A DNA stretch of 64,000 nucleotides from Cellulomonas sp. Y8 (GCF_008033115.1 NZ_CP041203.1:2728001-2792000); one strand, 5' to 3'; numbered from the stretch's first letter, positions 1 through 8,688 are shown. Notes: generated by a model from the letters alone, not told the origin. Numbers and translations are program-made.

Positions 1-625
1 CAAGGACATGTCCTTCGACGACGCGTGCTGGACGAAGGCCGGCGAGGACCTGCAGGACTTCGCGGGCACGGAGCCGTTCAACGACGGCTACCTGACCACG
101 ACCGCGCAGCAGGGCGCCGGCTCGTCGGCGGGCCTCATCGCGAACCACCAGGCCGCGATGGAGCTCATGGGCGCGTGGGACCCGGGCGTCATCGCCTCGC
201 TCACGCCGGACCAGCAGCCGCTGGCCGACCTCGGCTGGTTCCCGTTCCCGGCGGTCGACGGCGGTGACGGCGACGCCACGGCCATGATGGGCGGCGTCGA
301 CGGCTTCACCTGCTTCGTGGACGCGCCGGCCGCGTGCGCCGACTTCCTCAACTTCATCGCGGAGAAGGAGAACCAGGAGGGCTACGCCGAGGCGTTCGTC
401 ACCCTGCCCGCGAGCAAGGACGCGCAGTCGGTCGTGACCGACCCGGCCCTGCAGGACGTCCTGGCGTCCTACAACGACGCGGCCTACGTGTCCGTCTGGC
501 TCGACACGCTGTTCGGCCAGAACATCGGCAACGCGCTCAACACCAGCGTGGTCGAGATGCTCGCCGGCAGCGGCAGCCCCGACAAGATCGTCGAGGCTGT
601 CAACGCCGCGGCGGCCAAGGAGTAG
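1..625 (+). CDS. ABC transporter sugar-binding lipoprotein, C-terminal part (partial)
   Basis: C-terminal part of a family 1 extracellular solute-binding protein; the reading frame is open to the left edge, so start and signal peptide are outside the window. About 207 residues are present. It is recognised by the late-SBP pattern (a Gly/Met-rich segment, a region scanning for missing helper subunits, a closing helix rich in Ala and Lys) and above all by two MalF/MalG-type permeases directly downstream. It should bind an oligosaccharide outside the membrane and hand it to the permeases. The downstream GH3, GH43 and CE7 genes suggest xylo-oligosaccharides or a similar hemicellulose fragment, which is inference from context. 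No ATPase gene is seen; such systems often share an MsiK-type ATPase encoded elsewhere. Confidence 0.85.
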   Translation, partial: KDMSFDDACWTKAGEDLQDFAGTEPFNDGYLTTTAQQGAGSSAGLIANHQAAMELMGAWDPGVIASLTPDQQPLADLGWFPFPAVDGGDGDATAMMGGVDGFTCFVDAPAACADFLNFIAEKENQEGYAEAFVTLPASKDAQSVVTDPALQDVLASYNDAAYVSVWLDTLFGQNIGNALNTSVVEMLAGSGSPDKIVEAVNAAAAKE

Positions 626-632
626 CAGCACC

Positions 633-1652
633 ATGAGCGACTCGCAGGGCGTGGGCCCGCTGGTCATCTCGTCGCCCGAGGGTCGCTCGGCGACCGGGGG
701 CGGTGCCGTCGCGGCACCGTCCCCGGCGCCCCGCCCGCGCCGGCGGCGCGGGAGCTGGCGTCAGCGGCTCGAGATCGGCCTCCTGTCCGGGCCGGCCATC
801 CTGGTCTTCCTGGCGTTCGTCATCTTCCCCGTGGTGATGGCGGCGTACTACGGCTTCTTCAAGTGGAAGGGCTTCGGCCCGCCCACCGACTTCGTCGGGC
901 TCGACAACTACGTCGCGATCCTCAAGGACCCGACGTTCCACGACGCGCTGCGGCACAACGGGTTCATCGTCGTGATGTCCCTGGTCCTGCAGGGGCCGGC
1001 GGCCGTGATCCTGGCGCTGCTGCTCAACCGCAAGATCCGAGGCCGCTCGCTGATCCGGGTGCTGATCTTCGTGCCCTACGTGATCTCCGAGGTCATCGTC
1101 GGCACCGGCTGGAGCCTCATGCTCCAGACCACGGGCGCCGTGAACGACCTGCTCGAGAAGATCGGGCTCGGGGGCTGGGCGGTCGACTGGCTGTCCGACC
1201 CGAAGATCGCCATCTGGTCGCTGATGCTCATCATCACCTGGAAGTACATCGGCTTCGCGGTGATCCTGTTCCTCGCGGGCCTGCAGTCGATCCCCGAGGA
1301 GCTGCACGAGGCCGCGGCCATCGACGGCGCGTCCTACTGGCAGGCCCAGCGCGCGATCACCCTGCCGCTGCTCGGCCCGACCATCCGGATCTGGGCGTTC
1401 CTGTCGATCATCGGCTCGCTGCAGCTGTTCGACCTCGTCTACATCATCTGGGGGCAGTACGTCTCCGCCACCGCCGGGACGTCGACGATGGCCACCTACA
1501 TGGTGTCCAACGGGCGCCTGGCCGGGAACTACGGCTTCGGCAACGCCGTCGCGGTCGTGCTGTTCCTCATCTCGCTGGTCATCGCGCTGACCTACCAGCG
1601 CTTCGTGCTCCGCCGGGACACCGAGGGCGCGCTCACCGAGAGGAAGAAGTGA
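633..1652 (+). CDS. ABC sugar transporter permease, MalF/UgpA type
   Basis: Inner-membrane permease of a carbohydrate ABC importer, 339 residues. The first ~48 residues are a basic, Pro/Arg-rich cytoplasmic tail; the first membrane helix follows (about residues 49-73), with five more across the protein. The EAA loop that docks the ATPase is clear around residues 220-240 (EELHEAAAIDGASYW), close to the canonical EAA---G pattern. The ATG lies 7 bp after the binding-protein stop, and the stop overlaps the next permease start by one base, so the three genes are one transcriptional unit. The substrate cannot be read from the permease; neighbours point to hemicellulose oligosaccharides. Confidence 0.93.
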   Translation: MSDSQGVGPLVISSPEGRSATGGGAVAAPSPAPRPRRRRGSWRQRLEIGLLSGPAILVFLAFVIFPVVMAAYYGFFKWKGFGPPTDFVGLDNYVAILKDPTFHDALRHNGFIVVMSLVLQGPAAVILALLLNRKIRGRSLIRVLIFVPYVISEVIVGTGWSLMLQTTGAVNDLLEKIGLGGWAVDWLSDPKIAIWSLMLIITWKYIGFAVILFLAGLQSIPEELHEAAAIDGASYWQAQRAITLPLLGPTIRIWAFLSIIGSLQLFDLVYIIWGQYVSATAGTSTMATYMVSNGRLAGNYGFGNAVAVVLFLISLVIALTYQRFVLRRDTEGALTERKK

Positions 1653-2542
1653 TGGCCGCCACCGCGCTCCAGGCGCCGCCGCTGCCCGCCTCGCGCCCCG
1701 AGCCCCGCCGTCGCCGCGGCCGCTCGCTCGAGCGCGTCAACCCGCTGGTCTACGTCGTCGCGTGGCTGCTCGTCGGGATCTGCATCGGCCCCGTCGCGTA
1801 CATCGTGCTCGGCGGCCTGCGGACCAACTCGCAGATCACGGTCGACCCGTCCGGCTTCCCGACGACGTGGGAGTTCGGCAACTACGTCGACGTGCTGACC
1901 AGCTCGCTGTTCTGGCAGCAGTTCGCGAACTCGGCGATCTGCGGCATCGCGACCACGATCGGCGTCGTCATCCTGGGTGTCATGGCCAGCTTCGTCGTCG
2001 CCCGGTACGAGTTCCGGGGCCGCGGCGCGATGTACTCGCTGTTCGCCGCGGGGCTCATGTTCCCGATGACGGTCGCGATCACGCCGCTGTACATCATGAT
2101 CCGCCAGCTCGGGCTGATGAACAGCCTGGCCGGCATCATCCTGCCGCAGATCGCGTTCGCGCTGCCGACGACGATCATCATCCTGGTGCCGTTCCTGCGG
2201 GCCATCCCGAAGGAGCTCGAGGAGGCCGCGTCGATCGACGGCGCCAGCCGGCTCGGGTTCTTCTTCCGGATGGTCGTGCCGCTGTCCGTCCCGGGCGTCG
2301 TGACGGTCGGCATCCTCGCGTTCGTCGCGAGCTGGAACAGCTACATGCTGCCGCTGTTCATCCTGAACGACGAGGGGCAGTACACGCTGCCGCTCGGCGT
2401 CCAGGCGTTCGCCTCGCAGTACTCCGTCGACACCGCCCGGGTGCTGGCGTTCACGTCGCTGTCGATGATCCCCGCGCTGATCTTCTTCTCGCTCTTCGAG
2501 CGGCGGATCGTCGGCGGGCTCACCGGCGCCGTCAAGGGCTGA
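1652..2542 (+). CDS. ABC sugar transporter permease, MalG type
   Basis: Second permease subunit, 296 residues, with a basic N-terminal tail, a first membrane helix near residues 30-55 and about six helices in total. The EAA loop (KELEEAASIDGASRLG) sits near residues 186-201. The ATG shares its A with the TGA of the upstream permease (TGATG), implying translational coupling and equal subunit amounts. The same frame stays open far upstream, but residues before this ATG overlap the MalF gene and have shadow composition, so this start is preferred. It forms a heterodimer with the preceding permease. Confidence 0.93.
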   Translation: MAATALQAPPLPASRPEPRRRRGRSLERVNPLVYVVAWLLVGICIGPVAYIVLGGLRTNSQITVDPSGFPTTWEFGNYVDVLTSSLFWQQFANSAICGIATTIGVVILGVMASFVVARYEFRGRGAMYSLFAAGLMFPMTVAITPLYIMIRQLGLMNSLAGIILPQIAFALPTTIIILVPFLRAIPKELEEAASIDGASRLGFFFRMVVPLSVPGVVTVGILAFVASWNSYMLPLFILNDEGQYTLPLGVQAFASQYSVDTARVLAFTSLSMIPALIFFSLFERRIVGGLTGAVKG

Positions 2543-2546
2543 GGCC

Positions 2547-2580
2547 GGCGGCGGGGCGCCCCCTGCGCCGCCCCGCCGCC
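2547..2580 (+). other. GC-rich intercistronic hairpin
   Basis: A 12-bp perfect stem (2547-2558 with 2569-2580, loop of 10 nt) follows the permease stop by 5 bp, before the GH3 gene. It has no U-tract. In sugar operons such stems often stabilise the upstream transporter mRNA or partly attenuate downstream genes. Which applies here is not known. Confidence 0.45.
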
Positions 2581-2621
2581 CCGCCCGCCACCCGTACGTC
2601 CCCGAACAGGAGCACCCCCGC

Positions 2622-5129
2622 GTGTCCGACACCACCGGCACCGCCGCCCCGGCTGCGGCGCCCGCCTCCGCCCGCCCCGACGCCGCGCCCGCGCCCGCCG
2701 CCCCGCCCGTCCCCGCGATGCCCGTCGTCTCCGACCGGGTCCGCGACCTGCACGCCCGGATGACGCTCGAGGAGAAGCTGGCCCAGCTGGTCGGCTACTG
2801 GCTCGACCAGAACGGCACCGTCGCCCCGATGCAGTCCGAGATGGCCGCGGGCCAGAAGGACTCCGGGCAGCTGCCGGAGATCACCCGGCACGGCCTGGGC
2901 CACTACACCCGGGTGTACGGCACCCGCCCGGTCGACCCGGTGGAGCGCGCCGCCTGGCTCTGGGCGGAGCAGCGACGGCTGCAGCGGGAGACCCGGCTCG
3001 GCATCCCCGCGCTGGTGCACGAGGAGTGCCTGACCGGCCTCGCCGCCTGGCAGGCCGCGACCTACCCGACCCCGCTGGCGTGGGGCGCGTCGTTCGACCC
3101 CGAGCTGGTGCAGGAGGCCGCCCGGGCGATCGGCGACTCGATGCGCGAGCTCGGGATCCACCAGGGCCTGGCGCCGGTGCTCGACGTGGTCGGCGACCCG
3201 CGGTGGGGCCGCGTCGACGAGTGCATCGGCGAGGACCCGTACCTGGTCGGCACCATCGGCACCGCCTACGTGCGCGGGCTCCAGGAGGCGGGGGTGCACG
3301 CCACCCTCAAGCACTTCGTGGGCTACTCGGCGTCGGCGGCCGGCCGGAACCACGCCCCGGTGAGCGCCGGGCCGCGGGAGCTGCTCGACGTGTACCTGCC
3401 GCCGTTCGAGATGGCGGTCCGGGACGGCGGCGCCCGCTCGGTGATGAACTCCTACGTCGACGTGGACGGCGTCCCGCTGGCGGCGAGCGCCGAGTACCTC
3501 ACGGACCTGCTGCGCGAGCAGTGGGGCTTCGACGGCGTCGTGGTCGCCGACTACTTCGCCGTGGCGTTCCTCGAGGTCATGCACCGGGTCGCGGCCGACC
3601 GCGGCGAGGCGGCGGCGCTGGCCCTGGAGGCCGGCATCGACGTCGAGCTGCCGACCGGCGACGCGTACCTGGAGCCGCTGATCGAGCGGCTGCGCGCGGG
3701 CCTGACCGACGAGCGGCTGGTCGACCGCGCCGTGCTCCGGGTGCTGGCGCAGAAGGAGGAGCTCGGCCTGCTGGACCCGGACGCGTTCGCGGACGAGCCG
3801 CCGGCCGAGGTCGACCTCGACTCGCCCCGGCAGCGCGAGCTCGCGCGGCGGCTGGCGCAGGAGTCGGTGGTGCTGCTGGCGAACGACGGCGTGCTGCCGC
3901 TCCCGCCCGCGGGCGCCCCGGGTGCACCACGACGGGTCGCCGTCGTCGGCCCGAACGCCGACCGGCCCGAGGCGCTGATGGGCTGCTACTCGTTCGCGAA
4001 CCACGTGCTCGCGCACCACCCCGGTGTGCCGCTGGGCTTCGAGATCCGCAGCGTGCGCGAGGCGCTCGCGGCGGCGTTCGCGGGCGGAACCGACGGCGCC
4101 GACGGCGCCGAGGTCGTGCACGCCGAGGGCTGCGCCGTGGAGGGCGACGACACCTCCGGCTTCGCGGCGGCGGTCGAGGCGGCGACGGGCGCCGACGTGG
4201 CGGTCGTCGTGGTCGGCGACCAGGCCGGGCTGTTCGGCCGCGGCACCGTCGGCGAGGGCAACGACGCCGAGTCCCTGGAGCTCCCCGGCGTGCAGCGGCA
4301 GCTGGTCGAGGCCCTGGTGGCGACCGGCACCCCGGTCGTGCTGGTGCTGCTGACCGGCCGCCCGTACGCGATCGGCTGGGCGCTGGACGGCGAGGGCCCC
4401 CGCCCGGCCGCGGTGCTGCAGGCGTTCTTCCCGGGCGAGGGCGGCGGCGACGCGATCGCCGACGTGGTCACCGGCGCGGTGAACCCGTCCGGCCGGCTGC
4501 CGGTGTCGCTGCCGCGGTCCGCGGGCACGCAGCCGTACCGCTACCTGCACCCGGTGCTCGGCGGGCCGTCCGACGTCACGTCGACCGACCCGACCCCGGT
4601 GCGGCCGTTCGGCTTCGGGCTCGGCTTCACCGACTTCGCGTACGGGGACCTCGCCGTGGACCCGTCCGTCGACTCGGCGGGCTCGTTCGAGGCCGCGGTG
4701 ACCGTGACGAACGTCGGTGCGGTCGCCGGCACGGAGACCGTCCAGCTGTACGGCCACGACGTCGTCGCGACGGTGACCCGCCCGGTCGCGCAGCTGCTCG
4801 GCTACGCGCGGGTCGACCTCGCGCCGGGGGAGTCGCGCCGCGTGACGTTCCGGGTGCCGACGACGCGGCTCGCGTTCGCCGACCGCCGGCTGACCCGGGT
4901 GGTCGAGCCCGGCGACGTGCAGGTGTGGGTGGCGTCGCACGCCGAGGCGGCGGCCCGCTCGGCCGAGGTCGCCGGCACCAACGGCGCGATCCGGATGGCC
5001 CGCGCCCGCGCCGAGCGCGCGGTCGCCGGCACCGCCACGGAGCGTCGCGCGGTCGCCGTGACCGGCGGCGTGCACGAGGTGACCGCCGCCGACCCGCGCG
5101 TCGTCGAGGTGAAGGTCACCGCCCCGTGA
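2622..5129 (+). CDS. Glycoside hydrolase family 3 (beta-xylosidase/beta-glucosidase)
   Basis: Exo-acting retaining beta-glycosidase of 835 residues, the usual three-part GH3 length. The N-terminal TIM-barrel contains the substrate-binding KHFVGYSASAAGRNHAP segment and the nucleophile motif GFDGVVVADY (Asp near residue 310). The alpha/beta sandwich follows (about 400-620), and a fibronectin III-like domain near residues 680-760. The first ~35 residues are Ala/Pro-rich and not a signal peptide, so the enzyme should be cytoplasmic and act on imported oligosaccharides. GTG start with an AGGAG-type site about 10 bp upstream. It overlaps the GH43 start by 3 bp. The GRNHAP variant and GH43/CE7 neighbours favour beta-xylosidase, but beta-glucosidase activity cannot be excluded. 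Confidence 0.9.
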   Translation: MSDTTGTAAPAAAPASARPDAAPAPAAPPVPAMPVVSDRVRDLHARMTLEEKLAQLVGYWLDQNGTVAPMQSEMAAGQKDSGQLPEITRHGLGHYTRVYGTRPVDPVERAAWLWAEQRRLQRETRLGIPALVHEECLTGLAAWQAATYPTPLAWGASFDPELVQEAARAIGDSMRELGIHQGLAPVLDVVGDPRWGRVDECIGEDPYLVGTIGTAYVRGLQEAGVHATLKHFVGYSASAAGRNHAPVSAGPRELLDVYLPPFEMAVRDGGARSVMNSYVDVDGVPLAASAEYLTDLLREQWGFDGVVVADYFAVAFLEVMHRVAADRGEAAALALEAGIDVELPTGDAYLEPLIERLRAGLTDERLVDRAVLRVLAQKEELGLLDPDAFADEPPAEVDLDSPRQRELARRLAQESVVLLANDGVLPLPPAGAPGAPRRVAVVGPNADRPEALMGCYSFANHVLAHHPGVPLGFEIRSVREALAAAFAGGTDGADGAEVVHAEGCAVEGDDTSGFAAAVEAATGADVAVVVVGDQAGLFGRGTVGEGNDAESLELPGVQRQLVEALVATGTPVVLVLLTGRPYAIGWALDGEGPRPAAVLQAFFPGEGGGDAIADVVTGAVNPSGRLPVSLPRSAGTQPYRYLHPVLGGPSDVTSTDPTPVRPFGFGLGFTDFAYGDLAVDPSVDSAGSFEAAVTVTNVGAVAGTETVQLYGHDVVATVTRPVAQLLGYARVDLAPGESRRVTFRVPTTRLAFADRRLTRVVEPGDVQVWVASHAEAAARSAEVAGTNGAIRMARARAERAVAGTATERRAVAVTGGVHEVTAADPRVVEVKVTAP

Positions 5130-6712
5130 CGGCCGTCGCCAACCCGGTGCTCCCGGGCTGCCACCCGGACCCGTCGGTGTGCCGGGTGGGCGACGACTAC
5201 TACCTGGTGACGTCGACCTTCGAGTACCTCCCCGGCCTGCCGGTGTTCCGCAGCCGCGACCTGGCGCACTGGGAGCCGGTCGGGCACGCGGTGCGGCGCC
5301 AGCTCGACCTGTCCGGGCTGCCGTCGTCGAGCGGGCTGTACGCGCCGACGATCCGGCACCACGACGGGCTGTTCTGGGTCGTCTGCACGCTCGTGGACCA
5401 GCGGGCCGACGGCGCGGCGGCCGACGAGCGGCGGCCCGGCCTCGGCCACTTCCTGGTGACCGCGGCCGACCCGGCCGGCCCGTGGTCCGAGCCCGCGTGG
5501 CTGGGCGGCGACGGCATCGACCCGTCGCTGTTCTTCGACGACGACGGGCGCGCCTGGGTGCTGGCCACCCGCCCCGCGCGGGAGCCGGAGTGGCCGGGCC
5601 AGACCGAGGTGTGGCTCCGGGAGCTCGACCCCGTGGCCCGCGCGCTGGTCGGCCCCGAGCACGTCATCTGGACCGGGGCGGTGCGCGGCGCGGTCTGGGC
5701 CGAGGGCCCGCACCTGTACCGGGTCGGCGGGGAGTACCTGCTGGTCGCCGCCGAGGGCGGGACCGAGGTGCACCACGCGGTGTGCGTCGCGCGCGCCGAC
5801 ACGGTCGAGGGCCCGTACCGGGGGAACCCGTCGAACCCGGTGCTCACCCACCGGCACCTGGGTCGGGGCGTCGACGTCGTGGCGGCCGGGCACGCCGACC
5901 TGGTCGAGGCGCCCGACGGGTCCTGGTGGGCGGTGCTGCTCGCGATGCGCACCTCCGGCGGGTACCACTACCCGCTCGGCCGGGAGACGTTCCTGGTGCC
6001 CGTGGCCTGGGAGGACGGCTGGCCCGTGCTCGCGCCCGGCGTGGGCCGGATCCCGCCGGTGGTCGACGTCCCGGCAGTCCCGGGCTGGCCGGGCGACCGG
6101 GTGGTCTCCGGCCGGCAGTCCGGGCCGGTGCCGCCCGGCGACCTCCGGTGGACGGCCGTGCGCGCGCTGCCCGAGGACGTCGCGACGCCGGCCGGCGACG
6201 GCTGGCACCTGCCCCTGCGCCCCGCGACCCTCGCCGACCTCGACGTGCCCGCCTACCTCGGGCTGCGGCTCGAGCACCCGGACGCCGACCTGGCGGTCCG
6301 GGTCGCGGCCGACCTCGTCGAGGGCGAGGAGGTGGCGCTCGCGGTCCGGCAGTCGGAGAAGGACCACGTGCTGCTCGCGGTGACGGCCGGTCCCGCGGGT
6401 GCGCGGACCGCGCGGGTGCGGCACGTGCGGGGCGGCGCCGCGGAGCGCGTGCTCGGCGAGGTCGCGCTCGACGGGGCGGCCGACGCCGACCTGACGCTCC
6501 GGCTGGAGGCCCGCGGGCCCGAGCTGCGGCTGCTGGTCGCCGCCGGGGACGACGCCCCGGTGCTCGTCGCCACCGCGGACGCCCGGACCCTCGACAGCGT
6601 CGCCACCGGCGGGTTCCTCGGGCTCTGGGCGGGCGTGCTCGCCACCAGCGCGGGCCGGGCGACGACGACCGTGGCGCACGTGCGGTCCGTGGTGTACTCG
6701 CCCGTGCGCTGA
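5126..6712 (+). CDS. Glycoside hydrolase family 43 (beta-xylosidase/alpha-L-arabinofuranosidase)
   Basis: Inverting five-bladed beta-propeller glycosidase of 528 residues that releases xylose or arabinose from xylo-oligosaccharides. The N-terminus carries the GH43 signature NPVLPGCHPDPS with the catalytic-base Asp near residue 15. A second acidic motif, DGIDPSLFFDDDG, comes near residue 130, and the general acid lies in AEGPHLY (Glu near 193). After residue ~330 there is a beta-sandwich accessory domain, as in XynB-type GH43 enzymes. GTG start inside the end of the GH3 gene (GTGA overlap). The same frame is open upstream but only as a GH3 shadow. No signal peptide is seen, so it is cytoplasmic. 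Confidence 0.92.
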   Translation: MTAVANPVLPGCHPDPSVCRVGDDYYLVTSTFEYLPGLPVFRSRDLAHWEPVGHAVRRQLDLSGLPSSSGLYAPTIRHHDGLFWVVCTLVDQRADGAAADERRPGLGHFLVTAADPAGPWSEPAWLGGDGIDPSLFFDDDGRAWVLATRPAREPEWPGQTEVWLRELDPVARALVGPEHVIWTGAVRGAVWAEGPHLYRVGGEYLLVAAEGGTEVHHAVCVARADTVEGPYRGNPSNPVLTHRHLGRGVDVVAAGHADLVEAPDGSWWAVLLAMRTSGGYHYPLGRETFLVPVAWEDGWPVLAPGVGRIPPVVDVPAVPGWPGDRVVSGRQSGPVPPGDLRWTAVRALPEDVATPAGDGWHLPLRPATLADLDVPAYLGLRLEHPDADLAVRVAADLVEGEEVALAVRQSEKDHVLLAVTAGPAGARTARVRHVRGGAAERVLGEVALDGAADADLTLRLEARGPELRLLVAAGDDAPVLVATADARTLDSVATGGFLGLWAGVLATSAGRATTTVAHVRSVVYSPVR

Positions 6713-6762
6713 CGCACCCGGACGACCGCACCGCCGCGCCCCGGACCACCGACAGGAGACCC

Positions 6763-7734
6763 GTGTTCCAGGACCTGCCCGAGCCCGCCCTCTGGGACCA
6801 CGCGAGCGCGCTGGTGGAGCCCGCCGACCTCGACGAGTTCTGGGCCCGCACCCTCGCGGAGAGCCGCCGGCACGACGCGCCGCCCGTGCTCGTCGCGGAG
6901 CCGACGCCGCTGACCACGCTCGACGTCTGGGACGTGACGTTCCCCGGCTTCGGCGGCGACCCGGTGCGCGCCTGGTACCGGCGGCCCGCCGGGGTCGTCG
7001 GCCCGCTGCCGGTCGTCGTGCAGTACGTCGGCTACGGCGGCGGCCGCGGCGCGCCGTGGGAGAACCTGCTGTGGGCGTCGGCCGGCTTCGCGCACCTGCA
7101 GATGGACACCCGCGGCCAGGGCTCCGGCTGGAGCCGCGGCGAGACGCCCGACCCGTGGGGCACCGGCCCGCAGGCGCCCGGCGTGATGACCCGGGGGATC
7201 GAGGACCCCGAGACCTACTACTACCGGCGGCTGCTCACCGACGCCGTGCGCGCCGTCGACGCGGCCCGCGCCCTGCCCGGCGTCGACCCGGACCGGGTGG
7301 CGGTGGTCGGCGGCAGCCAGGGCGGCGCGATGGCGATCGCGGCCGGCGCGCTCGCCGACGTCTCCGCCGTCGTCGCCGACGTGCCGTTCCTGTGCGACGT
7401 CGCCCGGGCCGTCGGGATCACCGACAACCGGCCGTTCGCGGAGGTGGTCGAGTACCTGCGGGTGCACCGCGGCGCGGAGGACCGGGTGCTGCGCACGCTG
7501 TCCTACGTGGACGGGGTCGGCCTCGCGCGGCGCGGGCGGGCCCCGGCGCGGTTCTCGGTCGCGCTGATGGACGTGATCGTGCCGCCGTCGACCGTCGTCG
7601 CGGCGCACCGCGCGTGGGGCGGGCCGAAGGAGCTGCGGGTCTGGCGGTACAACGGGCACGAGTCCGGCGGGCCGGAGCAGGACCGCGAGGCCGTCGAGTT
7701 CGTGGCGCGGGAGCTGGGCGCCGGGCCACACTGA
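6763..7734 (+). CDS. Acetyl-xylan esterase, CE7 (AXE1/cephalosporin-C deacetylase) family
   Basis: Alpha/beta-hydrolase of 323 residues, the normal CE7 length, predicted to remove acetyl groups from xylo-oligosaccharides. The N-terminal region FQDLPEPALWDH...DLDEFW is typical of the family. The RGQG-like strand (DTRGQGSGWSRG), the nucleophile elbow GGSQGG (Ser near residue 185), an Asp in LMDVIVPPST and the His in NGHESGG give a full triad. GTG start with GACAGGAGAC upstream. No signal peptide is visible, so deacetylation would occur inside the cell, letting the neighbouring GH43/GH3 enzymes reach decorated chains. Confidence 0.92.
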   Translation: MFQDLPEPALWDHASALVEPADLDEFWARTLAESRRHDAPPVLVAEPTPLTTLDVWDVTFPGFGGDPVRAWYRRPAGVVGPLPVVVQYVGYGGGRGAPWENLLWASAGFAHLQMDTRGQGSGWSRGETPDPWGTGPQAPGVMTRGIEDPETYYYRRLLTDAVRAVDAARALPGVDPDRVAVVGGSQGGAMAIAAGALADVSAVVADVPFLCDVARAVGITDNRPFAEVVEYLRVHRGAEDRVLRTLSYVDGVGLARRGRAPARFSVALMDVIVPPSTVVAAHRAWGGPKELRVWRYNGHESGGPEQDREAVEFVARELGAGPH

Positions 7735-7739
7735 GCGCC

Positions 7740-8276
7740 ATGCCCACGCGCGCGATCGTGTTCCACGGCACCGGCGGCAACCCCGAGAACGTCTGGTACC
7801 CGTGGCTGGCCGACCGGTTGGAGGCCCGCGGCTACGCCGTCGAGCGCCCCGCGTACCCGGCGCTCAACGTGGAGCCCGTCGCGACGTTCCTGCCGCGGGT
7901 GCTCGCGGCGCACCGGTTCGACGCCGACACCGTCCTGGTCGGGCACTCCGGGGGAGCGGCGCTGCTGCTGGCCCTGCTGGAGCACCTGGACGCCCCCGTG
8001 GCGCAGGCGGTGCTGGTCGCGGGGTACTGGCGGCGGCCGGACGACGCCGAGGAGCCGGTGCTGCAGGAGACGTACGACTGGGACCGGATCCGCGCGCACG
8101 CCGGCGACCTGGTCTACGTGAACTCGGTGGTCGACCCGTACGGCTGCGACGCGACCCAGGGGCGCGAGCTCCTCGACCGGCTGGGCGGCACCCTCGTCGT
8201 CCGCGACGACGGGCACTTCGGGGACTGGGACCAGCCCTACCCGGAGTTCGGCCTGCTGGAGCGTCTGGTGCTCTGA
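7740..8276 (+). CDS. RBBP9/YdeN-type alpha/beta hydrolase
   Basis: Small serine hydrolase of 178 residues, matching the RBBP9/YdeN family. It starts with RAIVFHGTGGNPENVWYPWL (oxyanion-hole strand), has the nucleophile elbow GHSGGA (Ser near residue 70) and ends with a DDGHFGDW segment carrying the likely catalytic His. Substrate is unknown for most members. It begins 5 bp after the CE7 stop and may belong to the same operon, perhaps as another side-chain esterase; that role is a guess from position. The start is the first ATG in frame. Confidence 0.8.
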   Translation: MPTRAIVFHGTGGNPENVWYPWLADRLEARGYAVERPAYPALNVEPVATFLPRVLAAHRFDADTVLVGHSGGAALLLALLEHLDAPVAQAVLVAGYWRRPDDAEEPVLQETYDWDRIRAHAGDLVYVNSVVDPYGCDATQGRELLDRLGGTLVVRDDGHFGDWDQPYPEFGLLERLVL

Positions 8277-8294
8277 CGCGGGCGGCGCGCGGTT

Positions 8295-8341
8295 CGCGGG
8301 TGGCCGCGCGGCCGGTGCGCGGCCCGCGGGTGGCCGCGCGG
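8295..8341. repeat. 17-bp direct repeat, 30-bp period
   Basis: CGCGGGTGGCCGCGCGG occurs at 8295-8311 and 8325-8341, directly after the hydrolase gene; flanking bases are also partly repeated. It looks like a local two-unit duplication in the intergenic region. No function is evident. Confidence 0.7.
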
Positions 8342-8369
8342 TGTCCGGGGGATGGCGGTTCCGGGGCGG

Positions 8370-8385
8370 CTGGGTGCCAGCACCC
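8370..8385. promoter_or_regulatory. Palindrome CTGGGTGCCAGCACCC, copy 1
   Basis: Palindromic 16-mer (GGGTG-CCAG-CACCC core), about 90 bp after the alpha/beta hydrolase stop and 76 bp before the small gene at 8461. The same 16 bases recur at 54703-54718, upstream of flgB. It could be an operator for an unknown regulator, or a terminator-like hairpin, since both copies follow + strand stop codons. Confidence 0.45.
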
Positions 8386-8391
8386 GGACAC

Positions 8392-8420
8392 GCGGCGCGG
8401 ACCGCTCACATCCGCGCCGC
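8392..8420 (+). other. Leader hairpin upstream of small Cys protein
   Basis: A perfect 10-bp stem (8392-8401 with 8411-8420) around a 9-nt loop, 40 bp before the ATG at 8461. Together with the palindrome at 8370 it makes a structured region before a very small gene. A cis-acting RNA element is possible but unproven; no known riboswitch core is recognised. Confidence 0.35.
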
Positions 8421-8460
8421 GGCGGTCGAACATGGCGGTCGACACCCACTGGAGGCCACC

Positions 8461-8625
8461 ATGACCGCGACCCTCGCGCGCCGCCCGCTGCACCCGCTCG
8501 ACCCCGCCGAGCACGCGCCGTCGTGCACCCGCCCCGGCTGGCACCTCGACACGAGCCCGCTGCGGTTCGGGATGGTCGTCGCGCGCTGCACGCTGTGCGG
8601 TGCGGTGGAGTGGCGCGAGCGCTGA
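8461..8625 (+). CDS. Small hypothetical protein with CxxC pair
   Basis: 54-residue protein, not recognised. It begins MTATLARRPLHPLDP and contains one Cys-x-x-x-x-x-His cluster (CTRPGWH) and a closing CTLC pair near residues 42-45, so it could bind a zinc ion. Start chosen at the ATG because a strong GGAGG site lies 5-9 bp upstream; the upstream open frame has no recognisable content. Separate from the xylan operon by a 184-bp gap with repeats and hairpins. Coding is supported by the ribosome site and normal amino-acid use, not by homology. Confidence 0.55.
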   Translation: MTATLARRPLHPLDPAEHAPSCTRPGWHLDTSPLRFGMVVARCTLCGAVEWRER

Positions 8626-8653
8626 GCCGCCTGCGCGTCCCGGGCACGAAGAA

Positions 8654-8688
8654 GCCCTCGGCCGCGCAGGGGGCAGGCGACCGAGGGC
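8654..8688. terminator. Hairpin between convergent genes
   Basis: GCCCTCGG at 8654-8661 pairs with CCGAGGGC at 8681-8688 between the small gene (+) and the SnoaL-like gene (-). The AAGAAGCCCTCGG context resembles actinobacterial terminators. There is no long U-tract. Confidence 0.5.

Noticed and set aside
2532..5075. 847-codon open frame antisense to the GH3 gene
   Set aside because: Long antisense frames arise from GC bias at third positions. It has His/Arg/Gly-rich shadow composition, no domain and no ribosome site.
8420..8445. LexA-like TCGAAC...GGTCGA sequence
   Set aside because: Right arm and spacing do not fit the SOS box, and the gene behind is not a repair gene. It is explained better by the duplicated GGCGGTCGA word.
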